From: Gemmatimonas sp.
GTDB taxonomy: Bacteria; Gemmatimonadota; Gemmatimonadetes; Gemmatimonadales; Gemmatimonadaceae
Assembly: GCA_023910675.1 (NCBI GenBank)
Contig: JAAVWC010000004.1
Coordinates: forward strand, 1-64,000
Length of the DNA: 64,000 nt
Direction of reading: 5' to 3'
Below, piece after piece: positions 48,100-57,876 of the stretch. Each line of letters starts with the position of its first letter. Position 1 is the first letter of the stretch. Under the pieces are notes generated by a model. That model had not been told where the DNA came from, did not search any database, and worked only from the letters and a program-made list of their open reading frames with translations. The position numbers and the translations under genes are program-made.

Positions 48100-50913
48100 A
48101 TGCCTCAGATGCCTCCCCTGCATCGTCTGGGTCGTGCGAGCCGGCTGTCTGCCGCCATGCTCTTCGCGGCCGCCTTCCCGCTTTCACTCCACGCCCAGCA
48201 GCGCACCACGCCACAGCAATTCTTCGGGCACGACATCGGCGCCGATTACGAGCTGCCGAACTACACCAAACTGCATCAGTGGTTTGCCACCGTGGCCAGG
48301 GAGAGCGACCGCGTCTCGCTCGACACCATCGGCTTCAGCGAGGAAGGCCGCCCGCAGATCATGGCGATCGTGACGAGCCCCGAGAATCACAAGAAGCTCG
48401 CGCGCTACAAAGAAATCTCGAACAAGCTCGCGCGCGCCGAGAACGTCGACTCCGCGGCCGCCGCGGCGATGGCGAAAGAAGGCAAAGTCATCTTCTGGAT
48501 TGACGGCGGGCTGCACGCCACCGAAGTGCTGGGCGCGCAGCAGCTCATGGAAACGTTGTGGCAGCTCTCCAGCCGCACCGACGACGAGACACTCCGCATT
48601 CTGAACGACGTCGTCATTCTCATGGCGCACGCCAATCCCGATGGCATGGAGCTCGTCACCAACTGGTACATGAAGGAGCCGGACAAGCTCAAGCGCACCA
48701 CGGCGACCATTCCGCGGCTGTACGAGAAGTACGCTGGGCACGACAACAACCGCGACTCGTACATGAATGCGCTCGCCGAGACGCGCAACATGTCGCAGCA
48801 GCTGTTCGTCGAGTGGCATCCGCAGATCATGTACAACCACCACCAGACGGGCCCCACGGGCACGATCATGGCGGCGCCGCCGTATCGTGATCCGGCCAAC
48901 TTCTGGTTCCATCCCGCGATGATCACGGGGCTCGACCTCGTGGGTGCCGCGCTCAATCACCGCTTCGTGCTGGAGCACAAGCCCGGCCTCACCTTCCGTG
49001 CCGGCTCCAACTACAGCACGTGGTGGAACGGTGGTCTGCGCACGACGGGCTACTACCACAACCAGATCGGCATTCTCACCGAAACGATCGGCAACCCCAC
49101 GCCCATGCGCGTCGCGCTGGTGCCCGAGCGTCAGGTGCGGTCGGCCGGTCTACCCATGCCCATCGAACCGCAGGTGTGGCACTTCCGTCAGTCCATCGAC
49201 TATTCGGTGAGTGCCAACTACGCGTTCCTCGATCTCGCGTCGCGCTACCGCGAAACGTTCCTGTTCAACCGCTGGGTCATGGGGCAGGATCAGATCAAGG
49301 CCGGCGGCAAGGACAACTGGACCATTTCGCCCAAGCGTGTCGCGGCGATGGTGGAGAAGATCACGAAGGATCGCGGCACCGAAGCCACGGAAGTTCGCGC
49401 CGGCGGCCCGCGCGGCGGCGGTCAGGCTCCGAATGTCGGCAGCTCGGTGGTCAACGACCGCTACATGGCCGAGCTCAAGAAGCCGGAGAACCGTGACCCG
49501 CGCGCGTATGTGCTGAGCGCGTCGCAGAACGACTTCCCCACGGCCACCAAGTTCGTGCGCGCTCTGCAGTACTCGGGCATCGACGTGCACAAGGCGACGT
49601 CGTCGTTCAGCGCGAACGGCAAGCAGTTCCCCGCCGGCTCGTGGGTCATCAAGACCGACCAGGCGTTCCGTTCGCACGTACTCGACATGTTCGAACCGCA
49701 GGATCACCCGAATGACTTCCGCTACCCGGGTGGCCCGCCAATCCCGCCGTACGACAACGCCGGCTGGACGCTCGCCTACCAGATGGGCATTCAGTTCGAC
49801 CGTGTGCTCGATGGCCTCACGGGGCCGTTCGAAAAGATCAACGGCATCACCACCATGCCGGCCGGTACGGTGGCCAAGGGCAAGGCCGGCTACTTCATCC
49901 ACGCGTCGGTGAACGACGCGGCGACGGTCGCGAATCGTCTCGCCAAGGTGAACGTGAAGGCGTCGCGCATTCCCACCGAGTTCAAGGACGGCAGCAACAC
50001 GTGGCCCGTCGGTTCGTGGTTCGTCCCCGCCGGTGGTGCGGCCGACAAGGTCATCGCCAAGGCGGCCACCGATCTCGGTGTGAACTTCGCCGCCGCCAAC
50101 AGCAAGCCGTCGGCCGCGCAGCCGGTACAGCCGCTGCGCATTGGCCTCATCGATCGGTACGGCGGCAACATGCCGAGTGGGTGGACGCGTCTCATTCTCG
50201 AGAAGTTCGAGTTCGGCTACACCACCGTGTATCCGCAGGAGCTCGACGCGGGGAACCTCAAGGCCAAGTACGACGTGCTCGTCTTCACCGACGGCATGTT
50301 CAGCGAAGCGGGCGCCGGTCGCGGCTTCGGTGGTTCGCCCGACACGACGCTGATTCCCGCCGAATACCGCAAGGAACTCGGACGCGTCTCGGCAGAGAAG
50401 TCGGTGCCGTCGCTCAAGGCGTTCGTCGAAGCGGGTGGACGCATCGTCGCCATCGGCTCGTCGATCGGCCTCGGCAAGGCGATGGGGCTCCCCATCGAGA
50501 ACTACATGGCCGAAGCCAACGGCCGCGCCTACGCCGGTGAGAAGTACTACATCCCGGGCTCGGTGCTCGAGGTGAAGCTCGACACGTCGGCCACGGTGGC
50601 GGCCGGCATGGCGCCGCGCCCCGCGATCATGTTCGACAACAGCCCCGTCATGAAGCTGGGTGCTGACGCCGCGGCCAAGGGTGTGAAGCCGCTCGCCGTC
50701 TTCGACAACGCCGCGCCGCTGCTCTCGGGCTGGGCCTGGGGCCAGGCGCTGCTCAAGGACGGCGTGGCGATGGCCGAAGCGAACATGGGCAAGGGCACGA
50801 TGTGGCTCTTCGGCCCCGAGATCCTGTTCCGTTCGCAGTCGCACGGCACGTACAAGCTGTTCCTGAACGCACTCGACGGCGGCTTCAAGCGCCCGTCCAA
50901 GGCGATGCAGTAA
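48100..50913 (+). CDS. Secreted M14-family metallopeptidase
   Basis: A 937-residue carboxypeptidase-like enzyme with signal peptide to LHAQ. Zinc ligands: His139 and Glu142 in GGLHATEVLG, with a third His in the VEWHPQIMYNHHQTG block; catalytic Glu328 in ILTETIGNP. The catalytic domain fills the first ~400 residues. The rest is a long accessory region with no motif I can name. Such large M14 peptidases are common in Gemmatimonadota. Single gene, followed 41 bp later by palindrome B, which could act as its terminator. Confidence 0.92.
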   Translation: MPQMPPLHRLGRASRLSAAMLFAAAFPLSLHAQQRTTPQQFFGHDIGADYELPNYTKLHQWFATVARESDRVSLDTIGFSEEGRPQIMAIVTSPENHKKLARYKEISNKLARAENVDSAAAAAMAKEGKVIFWIDGGLHATEVLGAQQLMETLWQLSSRTDDETLRILNDVVILMAHANPDGMELVTNWYMKEPDKLKRTTATIPRLYEKYAGHDNNRDSYMNALAETRNMSQQLFVEWHPQIMYNHHQTGPTGTIMAAPPYRDPANFWFHPAMITGLDLVGAALNHRFVLEHKPGLTFRAGSNYSTWWNGGLRTTGYYHNQIGILTETIGNPTPMRVALVPERQVRSAGLPMPIEPQVWHFRQSIDYSVSANYAFLDLASRYRETFLFNRWVMGQDQIKAGGKDNWTISPKRVAAMVEKITKDRGTEATEVRAGGPRGGGQAPNVGSSVVNDRYMAELKKPENRDPRAYVLSASQNDFPTATKFVRALQYSGIDVHKATSSFSANGKQFPAGSWVIKTDQAFRSHVLDMFEPQDHPNDFRYPGGPPIPPYDNAGWTLAYQMGIQFDRVLDGLTGPFEKINGITTMPAGTVAKGKAGYFIHASVNDAATVANRLAKVNVKASRIPTEFKDGSNTWPVGSWFVPAGGAADKVIAKAATDLGVNFAAANSKPSAAQPVQPLRIGLIDRYGGNMPSGWTRLILEKFEFGYTTVYPQELDAGNLKAKYDVLVFTDGMFSEAGAGRGFGGSPDTTLIPAEYRKELGRVSAEKSVPSLKAFVEAGGRIVAIGSSIGLGKAMGLPIENYMAEANGRAYAGEKYYIPGSVLEVKLDTSATVAAGMAPRPAIMFDNSPVMKLGADAAAKGVKPLAVFDNAAPLLSGWAWGQALLKDGVAMAEANMGKGTMWLFGPEILFRSQSHGTYKLFLNALDGGFKRPSKAMQ

Positions 50914-50953
50914 GCGAGACGCCTGCCCTGCACGACCGACAACTCATCACGTG

Positions 50954-50993
50954 AACACAGAACCCGGAACTGATCAGTTCCGGGTTCTGTGTT
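50954..50993. repeat. Repeat family B palindrome, copy 2
   Basis: A perfect 40-bp palindrome: AACACAGAACCCGGAACTGA followed by its exact reverse complement. It shares the AACTGATCAGTT core and GAAC/GTTC arms with the copy at 26620. It begins 41 bp after the M14 stop codon and 33 bp before the next start. Confidence 0.95.
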
Positions 50994-51025
50994 TGGGTAA
51001 TGAGTCAGTGGTTTAAGTTTTGGGG

Positions 51026-51742
51026 ATGGCTTTGACCTTTCGTACCGCCGCGTCCGGTGCCCTGAAACTGGGCGGCATGCTCATCCCCGTGGGTTTGGGC
51101 CTCGGCGCCAGCAAGCTGGCGTCGCCGTACATGCCGGCCTTTACCGATTGGGTCAACACCCTCGGCGTGTGGGGGCCGGCGGTGTTCGTCGCCGGCTACG
51201 TGGTGGCCACCGTGTGCATGATGCCGGCGTTTCTGCTCACGATTGCGGGCGGCGCGGTGTTCGGCATGGCCAAGGGCTCGGTGCTGGTGTTCATCGGTTC
51301 GACCATCGGCGCCGCCATTGCGTTTACGTTGGGGCGCACGGTGCTGCGCTCGTGGGTGGCCGCGCAGATCGCCAAGAATCAGACGCTGCAGATCGTCGAC
51401 CGGGTGGTGGGGCAGGAAGGGCTCAAGCTCATGTTCCTGCTGCGCCTCTCCGGTATCGCGCCGTTCGTGCTCACCAACTACGCCATGGGCGTCACGTCGG
51501 TCTCGCTCGCGCATTTTCTGTTGGCGCTGCTGGGGATGATTCCCACCATTGCGACGTATACCGCCGTCGGTCAGGCGGGCGCGCAAACGCCGGGCGCGGG
51601 CGCGATTCCGTCGTGGATGCTGTACATGGGCGTCACAGCCGCCATCGTGCTCGCGGTGACGATCACCCGCATTGTGCAGAAGGCACTGCGCGAAGCCCAC
51701 ATGCGTCAGGATATGGAGACGCTGGCGAAGCAGGGCGCATAG
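51026..51742 (+). CDS. VTT (TVP38/TMEM64, DedA-like) membrane protein
   Basis: A 238-residue integral membrane protein with five or six hydrophobic helices. The VTT core is FVAGYVVATVCMMPAFLLTIAGGAVFG, then GLKLMFLLRLSGIAPFVLTNYAMGV, with the Arg in LLRLSG usual for this family. TVP38/DedA-like proteins are implicated in lipid scrambling or membrane homeostasis. No evident partner. Confidence 0.9.
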   Translation: MALTFRTAASGALKLGGMLIPVGLGLGASKLASPYMPAFTDWVNTLGVWGPAVFVAGYVVATVCMMPAFLLTIAGGAVFGMAKGSVLVFIGSTIGAAIAFTLGRTVLRSWVAAQIAKNQTLQIVDRVVGQEGLKLMFLLRLSGIAPFVLTNYAMGVTSVSLAHFLLALLGMIPTIATYTAVGQAGAQTPGAGAIPSWMLYMGVTAAIVLAVTITRIVQKALREAHMRQDMETLAKQGA

Positions 51743-51907
51743 GGCGCGCGTGGCGTTCGTCATCCGAACGTCATGAACGCGTCATCGGGCCATCATGCAA
51801 GGCTCACGGTTTCGTCACCGGCGCTGATCCAACGCGTAATGCATCACCCATGATGGGTTAATCGAGCCGTCGCATGCTATCTCCACACTTCACTGCGGAG
51901 GTCGTTC

Positions 51908-52618
51908 ATGTTCTCGACGTTGCTCGAATCCCAGTCCAAGATGCCCCGGCGCACTGCCGGCAGTATCGCCTCGGTCCTGCTGCACGCCGGCATTGTGGGC
52001 GCGCTCGTCGCGGCCACCGCCAATGCCGCGGTGCGCACCGTGGACGACCGGCTTGAAACGCGCGTGCTCTTTCAGCCGACGCCGCCCCCTGCCCCGACGC
52101 CACCACCAGCGGTCAGCGCGAACACGCCGCGCGTGTACACCAATAGTGCGCCCGCACTTGGCACGCCTTCCCTGAGTGTTGTCGTCGACATTCCCCTTGG
52201 CATTCCGCCGGTCGACTTGTCGCGCGCGCCCACGAACGAGAATGATTTCGGCGGTGGTCCGCGCGGCTCGCAAAACGGTATTCCCGGTGGCGACCGGTCG
52301 TTACGGAGCGATGCCGATTTCTACTTCGAAGGACAAGTCGAGAAGCCGGTGATGAGTCTCCCGGGTACCGCAGGCCCGGCCTTCCCCGACATGCTGCGCG
52401 CTGCAGGCGTGGAGGGACAGGTGCTGGCCGAGTTCGTGGTGGACAGCATGGGGCGCGCGACGATGGAAACGTTCACGGTGCTCAAGAGTGATCACGCGCT
52501 GTTCACGAACGCCGTGAAGACGTCGTTGGCTCGCATGCGTTTCCTGCCGGCCGAAGTGGGTGGCCGTCGCGTGCCGCAGCTGGTGCAGCAGACGTTTCAG
52601 TTCATGCTCAACCGGTGA
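51908..52618 (+). CDS. TonB-family protein
   Basis: A 236-residue protein with an N-terminal helix (AGSIASVLLHAGIVGALVAAT), a Pro-rich stretch (QPTPPPAPTPPPAVSA) and a TonB C-terminal domain (FPDMLRAAGVEGQVLAEFVVDSMGRATMETFTVLKSDHALFTNAVKTSLARMRFLPAEVGGRRV). It transmits energy to outer-membrane receptors, possibly including the ZnuD-like one at 4404. No ExbBD genes are adjacent. GGAGG lies 8-12 bp before the ATG. Confidence 0.9.
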   Translation: MFSTLLESQSKMPRRTAGSIASVLLHAGIVGALVAATANAAVRTVDDRLETRVLFQPTPPPAPTPPPAVSANTPRVYTNSAPALGTPSLSVVVDIPLGIPPVDLSRAPTNENDFGGGPRGSQNGIPGGDRSLRSDADFYFEGQVEKPVMSLPGTAGPAFPDMLRAAGVEGQVLAEFVVDSMGRATMETFTVLKSDHALFTNAVKTSLARMRFLPAEVGGRRVPQLVQQTFQFMLNR

Positions 52619-52639
52619 CTCCGGTGCGGTTGCTGCGAT

Positions 52640-53010
52640 CGCAGAACTGCTCGCACGGAGGCATCCGAGGGACGGAGGTCACGGAGGCTAGGCGCGGCGC
52701 GGTACAGAACCGATCGCACGAAGACAACCAAGGCAACCGAGGCATCCAAGCGGGCCTGACCGGTGCGGTGTGTTCATCCTTTTTGAGGAGACGTCGCACA
52801 CGCGGATCTCGCGTGGCCACCACGACTCCGTGACCTCCATTTCTCGGACGCCTCTGTGTGAGCAGTTCGACGCAGTCCGCAGATTCCCTGGATGCCTCGG
52901 CTGCCTTGGTCGCCTTCGTGCGATCAGTTCAACCCAAGCCAGCGGTTCCAGCTGAAGTCCGGTAGAACTGCTCGCACGGAGGCATCCGAGGGACGGAGGT
53001 CACGGAGAAC
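52640..53010. repeat. Long inverted repeat, family D
   Basis: A 44-bp unit (AGAACTGCTCGCACGGAGGC and so on) occurs identically at 52643-52686 and 52964-53007. Mirrored, diverged copies lie between: CTCCGTGACCTCC...GAGCAGTTC (~52828-52870), and GATGCCTCGG...CTTCGTGCGATC (~52890-52925), which mirrors the GATCGCACGAAG...CCGAGGCATC block at ~52709-52750. The whole fills the gap between the tonB and S51 genes. No gene is seen within it. Confidence 0.92.
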
Positions 53011-53092
53011 AGCAGGCAAGCACACGAATCGCGCCGTATGTTATTGGGCGGCGATGCATGCGGCATTGCCTCATTCTCTCGAGGTGCCTGTC

Positions 53093-54535
53093 ATGCGCCG
53101 TTTGCCATCGCTGCTGGTGACGTCATTGCTGTTCACTGCGTGCAGCCGTGCGCCCAAGTCGCAGCCTGCGGCCAGTCGTGGCGCAATCAAGGTGGGGCCC
53201 GAGAAGGGCTCGGTGCTGGTGGTTGGCGGCGGACAGCAGGGTCCGGAGATTTTCGCGAAGTTCATCGAACTCGCCGGTGGGCCCGACGCGCTCATCGTGG
53301 AGGTGCCCACGGCCGGTGACGATTCGATTGACGTGCGCACCGTGGGGCGCGGATTGCGCGCGGCGGGGGCGAAGAACGTCGTGGTGTATCACACGACCAG
53401 CAAGGCGGTCGCCGATGCCGATACGTTCGTGGCAAAGATCGCGAACGCACGCGGCGTGTGGTTTGGCGGCGGCCGGCATTACCGCTTGGTGAATTCATAC
53501 ATGGGCACCAAGAGCCAGCGCGCGTTCGAAGCGGTACTCGCGCGCGGTGGCGTGGTAGGCGGGTCATCGGCAGGCGCGAGCATTCTCGCCAGCTATCTCG
53601 TACGTGGTGCACCGTCGAGCAACAACCGCATCATGAATCACCCCGACTATCTCACGGGGTTCGGCTATCTGCGCAACACCGCCGTAGATCAGCACGTGGT
53701 GGCACGGGAGCGACTCCCCGATCTGTACGACTCGCTCACCATTCGGCGCCGCGATCTGCTGGCACTTTCCGAAGATGAAGGCACGGCATGGGTGGTGCGT
53801 GGAGATACCGCCGAACTCATTGGGCGGAGCAAGGGATTCGTCTACAACAGCCGCGAGCTCACCGATCAGGGCAAGCCGTTCATGACGCTGTTGCCGGGCG
53901 ACAAATTTGATCTGGGGGCACGCCGGGTCATTTCGCGGGCCGCGTCGGCGTCGCGTCTCGATGGCACCTTTCTCGATGATGTGTTTGGCGTGTACGGCAA
54001 CGGGGTGCGTGGTGGCGCAGCGGTGATGGTAGCGCGTGATGGGAAGGTGCTGCTCAACCGCGCGTATGGCATTCCCATTCAGCCGCGCTTCACTCCCGAA
54101 ACCGCAGTCCCGCTCTTTGATCTTGGTCGCCTGAGTGGTGTACTGAACGCCGCCTTTGTGCCCGACAGCACCGGCCGAATGTCGGTGGCGTCCATTCGCC
54201 GGGTCCAAGGCATTGGCGGCATGCAGCGCGCGCGCTACGACAGTGTGCAGCTCACCTGGCGAGCCAACGTGGATGATCTCTATCGCTTTGAACTCGGGCG
54301 ATTCGTCGTGCGTCCGGGGGCGCGCGACACCGATACGCCGCCCGCTCCCTTCAGCATCGACACCGTCAACGGCCAGGTGCGACACGCCGTGTACGGTACC
54401 GACGACGGCATGCGCAATGCGTGGGTTCGGTACCCCGCCGAGCGCCTGGTCATCATGGTGCTCACCAACGACAGCACCGCGGATGCACGGGCCATGGCAC
54501 AGCGTGTGGCGGAGCGGGTGCTGACACCGCGATGA
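53093..54535 (+). CDS. S51 peptidase fused to a degenerate beta-lactamase-like domain
   Basis: A 480-residue lipoprotein (signal to LLFTAC). Residues ~40-320 form a cyanophycinase-like S51 domain with elbow GGSSAGASIL (Ser159) and a DQHV block. Residues ~325-480 start AAVMVARDGKVLLNRAYGIP, the usual opening of class C beta-lactamase-like hydrolases, but where these have SxxK the sequence is LGRLSGVLNA with no Lys, so that part is probably not catalytic. Its stop overlaps the next start (ATGA), and an amidase follows. It may cleave peptides or amides in the periplasm. The substrate is unknown. Confidence 0.85.
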   Translation: MRRLPSLLVTSLLFTACSRAPKSQPAASRGAIKVGPEKGSVLVVGGGQQGPEIFAKFIELAGGPDALIVEVPTAGDDSIDVRTVGRGLRAAGAKNVVVYHTTSKAVADADTFVAKIANARGVWFGGGRHYRLVNSYMGTKSQRAFEAVLARGGVVGGSSAGASILASYLVRGAPSSNNRIMNHPDYLTGFGYLRNTAVDQHVVARERLPDLYDSLTIRRRDLLALSEDEGTAWVVRGDTAELIGRSKGFVYNSRELTDQGKPFMTLLPGDKFDLGARRVISRAASASRLDGTFLDDVFGVYGNGVRGGAAVMVARDGKVLLNRAYGIPIQPRFTPETAVPLFDLGRLSGVLNAAFVPDSTGRMSVASIRRVQGIGGMQRARYDSVQLTWRANVDDLYRFELGRFVVRPGARDTDTPPAPFSIDTVNGQVRHAVYGTDDGMRNAWVRYPAERLVIMVLTNDSTADARAMAQRVAERVLTPR

Positions 54536-55563
54536 GGGAACAGCACCTGTTTCGTTCTGGCGTTTCCCGTGCCGCACTGCTGGGTATCGCGCTGGGCACA
54601 GTCAGTGCAACGCTCACGGCCCAGGCATCGCCAACCGCCGCTCCCTTTGTAGTGCCGGCATGGGCTTTCCCCACCGCGCCTCCGTCGCCCAAGGGAACGC
54701 CACCTGTGGTCCTTGATAGTGTCACACAGCATCGTGTGCCCAATTCCACGCGGCAGTACACCATGAAGCAGGTTGGCAACGCCTTCGATATTCCCGACTG
54801 GTTTCCGCGGCAGCATCCCGCCATGCCGACGTCGGTACAGCGTGGTGTGCGCCCGGATGGTCGCGCCTGCGGCTTTTGTCACCTGCCAGACGGACAGGGG
54901 CGCCCGGAGAACGGCACGCTCGCGGGACTCCCCGTGGAGTACACGGTGCGTCAGGTGCGCGCCATGCGCGTGGGAACGCGTGGCGTTGCGAATCCCGCTA
55001 CGCCGGTCACGCCAATGCTCGCCGTCGCGAAAGGCTTTACCGACGACGAAGTGCGCACGGCCGCCAAATACTACGCCCGCCTGAAGCTCACGCGCCGCAA
55101 CATCGTGCGTGAAGTGGCCGACGTGCCGACCACGCGCATCGCCGGATTGCTCTATGCGCTCGACGGCACCGGCACGGAGCCCATTGCCGGTCGCCTCATC
55201 GAAGCGCCGGAGTCGATCGAGCGGCACGAACTCCGCGACCCGTGGGTGCGCTACACCACGTATGTGCCCGTCGGCAGTCTCGCGCGCGGTCGGCGCATTG
55301 CGCAGCGCGGGCCCGCTGGTGTGGCAACGAACTGCACCACCTGCCACGGTCCACAGTTGCTTGGCGTGGGCGAAGTTCCGCCCATTGCCGGACGCTCACC
55401 CAGCAACCTGCTCCGTCAGCTCATCAACTTCCGAACGCGGGCACGCGCCGATTCCACCGCGATGCCCATGTACCCCGTCGTCGATGCGCTCACCCTCGAC
55501 GACATGGTCGCGCTGGCGGCATACGTCGGATCGCTGCCGCCTTCACCGCTGAAAAGGAAATAG
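54532..55563 (+). CDS. Secreted diheme c-type cytochrome
   Basis: The 343-residue protein has a signal peptide (to LTAQ) and two c-type haem motifs: CGFCH (residues ~113-117) and CTTCH (residues ~267-271). Downstream Met residues in TPMLAVAKG and AMPMYPV could be sixth ligands. It starts inside the stop of the S51 gene and ends 2 bp before the amidase gene, so the three are one operon. Electron transfer in the periplasm is the likely role; a partner oxidoreductase is not seen. Confidence 0.9.
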   Translation: MREQHLFRSGVSRAALLGIALGTVSATLTAQASPTAAPFVVPAWAFPTAPPSPKGTPPVVLDSVTQHRVPNSTRQYTMKQVGNAFDIPDWFPRQHPAMPTSVQRGVRPDGRACGFCHLPDGQGRPENGTLAGLPVEYTVRQVRAMRVGTRGVANPATPVTPMLAVAKGFTDDEVRTAAKYYARLKLTRRNIVREVADVPTTRIAGLLYALDGTGTEPIAGRLIEAPESIERHELRDPWVRYTTYVPVGSLARGRRIAQRGPAGVATNCTTCHGPQLLGVGEVPPIAGRSPSNLLRQLINFRTRARADSTAMPMYPVVDALTLDDMVALAAYVGSLPPSPLKRK

Positions 55564-55565
55564 TC

Positions 55566-57281
55566 ATGCTGCCACGCACAGGCTTGCGCGCCATCGCGCT
55601 GTTGTTGACCACCAGCGCCGTCGCACTCGAGGCACAGAGTGCACGGCCGGCAACGCCGTTCACGGTCGTGGAGACGAGTATTCCACAGCTGCAGGCGGCG
55701 CTCGCCGCCAAACGCGTCACGTCGCGGCAGCTCGTCGAGCAATATCTCATTCGTATTGCGACGTACGATCGTACACTGCACGCCACCATCACCGTGAATC
55801 CGCGCGCGCTGCAGGAAGCCGACGCGCTCGATCGTGAGCGCGCGCAAGGCAAGCTGCGTGGGCCGCTGCACGGTATTCCCGTCGCACTCAAGGACAACAT
55901 TCACACCACCGACATGCGCACCACGGGCGGTGCGTTGGCGTTCGCCGATCTGGTGCCGCCGTACGATGCCACGCTTACGAAGAACCTGCGCGACGCCGGC
56001 GCGATCATCATCGCGAAGGCGCAGCTGACCGAGCTCGCGAATTGGGTCGCGTCGGGCATGCCCGGCAACTACAACGCCGTGAATGGCCAAGGGCTCAACC
56101 CGTGGGATCCGCGCCCCGATCCGCGTGAGGGGCTGAACGATGGACGCGCCGTGCTCGGCACCGGCGGCTCGTCGAGTGGCACCGGCACGAACGTGTCGTT
56201 CTGGGCCGGCAATGTCGGCACCGAAACGTCGGGATCCATTCTGTCACCGTCGCACGCGAACATGCTCGTGGGGATCAAGCCCACGGTGGGGCGCATCAGT
56301 CGGTACGGCGTCATTCCCATTACCGCCGATCAGGACACGCCGGGCCCCATGACGCGCACGGTCGCCGATGCGGCCATCATGCTGGGCGCGATGGAAGGCG
56401 CGGCCCCCGACCCGAACGATGCCGCCACGAAAGTGTGCACGCCGCCGGCCAACCGCGATTACACGCCGTTCCTCAAGGCCGACGCGCTCAAGGGCGCGCG
56501 CATTGGTATTCCGCGCGCGTTCTTCTACGACACCATCACGTCGGGCGGCAGCAGCACCCCACGCGGTGGACTCTCGGCGGCGCAACGCTCCGTGATGGCC
56601 GAAGTGATCGCGGTGCTCACCGCGCAGGGCGCCACCCTTGTGGATCCCGTCGTGATTCCCAGCATCAGCGCCAAGAACGCCGACGACAATCTGCTCGACT
56701 GGAACCCATGCAGTGGACTCGAGCAGGCGCGCGGACGCGACGCGTCCTGCTCGATGGTGCTCAAGTATGGCATGAAGCGTGACTTCAACATCTGGCTCGC
56801 CACACTCGGCAGCAAAGCGCCGGTGACATCGTTGACGGCGTTGCGGCAGTGGAACATTGCCCATCAGCGCGCGGGCTCCATTAAGTATGGCCAGGCGCAG
56901 CTGGATATCTCCGATGAGCTCGATGTGCGTCTCGATCGTGAGCGGTACGAGGCCGATCGTCGCAAGGATATCCGCCTTACCGCCGATCAGGGGATCGACG
57001 CCGCGATGAAGAGCGCACAACTCGACGCCCTGCTCTTCCCTGGTGTGAGCAGCGCCAACATCGCGGCACGTCCCGGTTACCCGAGCATCACCGTGCCGTA
57101 CGCGCTGTTGCCCGTGACCGCGCCCACGTCACAGCCGTTCCCGGCCGGCTTCGATCCCAAGCCGGCGCCGTTTGGCGTGACCTTTACCGGTGGTGCCTGT
57201 GCCGAACCCAAGCTCATCGCCTTGGCCTACGCCTTCGAGCAGGCCACCAAGAAGCGGATGGCGCTGCCGCAGTTTCGCTAA
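55566..57281 (+). CDS. Secreted amidase (amidase-signature family)
   Basis: A 571-residue amidase with a signal peptide (to LEAQ). The amidase signature is complete: Lys109 in GIPVALKDNIH, the Ser cluster 202-204 in GTGGSSSGTG and nucleophile Ser224 in TETSGSILSPS. It hydrolyses an amide to acid and ammonia. Downstream of the S51 peptidase and the cytochrome, so a short extracellular pathway for an amide-containing compound is plausible. Convergent with a truncated metallo-hydrolase, with stop codons overlapping. Confidence 0.93.
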   Translation: MLPRTGLRAIALLLTTSAVALEAQSARPATPFTVVETSIPQLQAALAAKRVTSRQLVEQYLIRIATYDRTLHATITVNPRALQEADALDRERAQGKLRGPLHGIPVALKDNIHTTDMRTTGGALAFADLVPPYDATLTKNLRDAGAIIIAKAQLTELANWVASGMPGNYNAVNGQGLNPWDPRPDPREGLNDGRAVLGTGGSSSGTGTNVSFWAGNVGTETSGSILSPSHANMLVGIKPTVGRISRYGVIPITADQDTPGPMTRTVADAAIMLGAMEGAAPDPNDAATKVCTPPANRDYTPFLKADALKGARIGIPRAFFYDTITSGGSSTPRGGLSAAQRSVMAEVIAVLTAQGATLVDPVVIPSISAKNADDNLLDWNPCSGLEQARGRDASCSMVLKYGMKRDFNIWLATLGSKAPVTSLTALRQWNIAHQRAGSIKYGQAQLDISDELDVRLDRERYEADRRKDIRLTADQGIDAAMKSAQLDALLFPGVSSANIAARPGYPSITVPYALLPVTAPTSQPFPAGFDPKPAPFGVTFTGGACAEPKLIALAYAFEQATKKRMALPQFR

Positions 57282-57876
57282 TTGATGGCGCGGCGCCGGA
57301 GCGCTTCCACGCCCGTGGAGTGCACCGGCGCCTGCTCGGCGCTCACCCACGGCTCCTGCGGCCACCAACGCACCGGCGCGCCGCCCTGTGCCGGCTCGAA
57401 CATGTCGCCGGGACGCGGGGTGGCCACACGCACCTTGGCGCGTTCGGCTGCCACGAGGACGCGCTCCATAGGTTCGGTCCAGCCGTGCAGCGCGAGATCG
57501 AAGAGCCCCCAGTGCACGGGGAGCAACACCTCGCCGCGCACGAGCTGATGCGCCAACACGGCTTGCTCGGGACCAAGATGCACATCGGCCCAGAGCGCGT
57601 CGTACGCGCCCGATTCGATCATGGTGAGATCGAACGGTCCGAGTCGCTCGCCGATGTCATCGAACTCTTCGTGCAGCGCGGTATCGCCGCTATAGAACAC
57701 CTTGTGCGCGCCGCCCGCCAATGCCCAGCCGGCCCAGAGTGTACGGTTTGCATCGCCGAGTGAGCGGCCGGAGAAGTGCCGCGCCGGCGTGGCGGTAATC
57801 GTGAGCCCCTGCACCACGGTCTGCTCCCACCAGTCGAGTTCCGTCACGTGCTGCGCTTTCACGCCCCACGCTTCTA
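57278..57876 (-). pseudogene. MBL-fold metallo-hydrolase, 5' truncated by IS630
   Basis: The minus strand encodes only the second half of an MBL-fold hydrolase: ELDWWEQTVVQGLTITATPARHFSGRS, VFYSGDTALHEEFDDIGERLGPFDLTMIESGAYD, DVHLGPEQAVLAHQLVRGEVLLPVHWGLFDLALHGW. The N-terminal HxHxDH zinc motif is absent. The break coincides with the left end of an IS630-type element at 57875, and no upstream half is found beyond the right end of that element, so sequence has been lost as well as interrupted. Confidence 0.9.
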
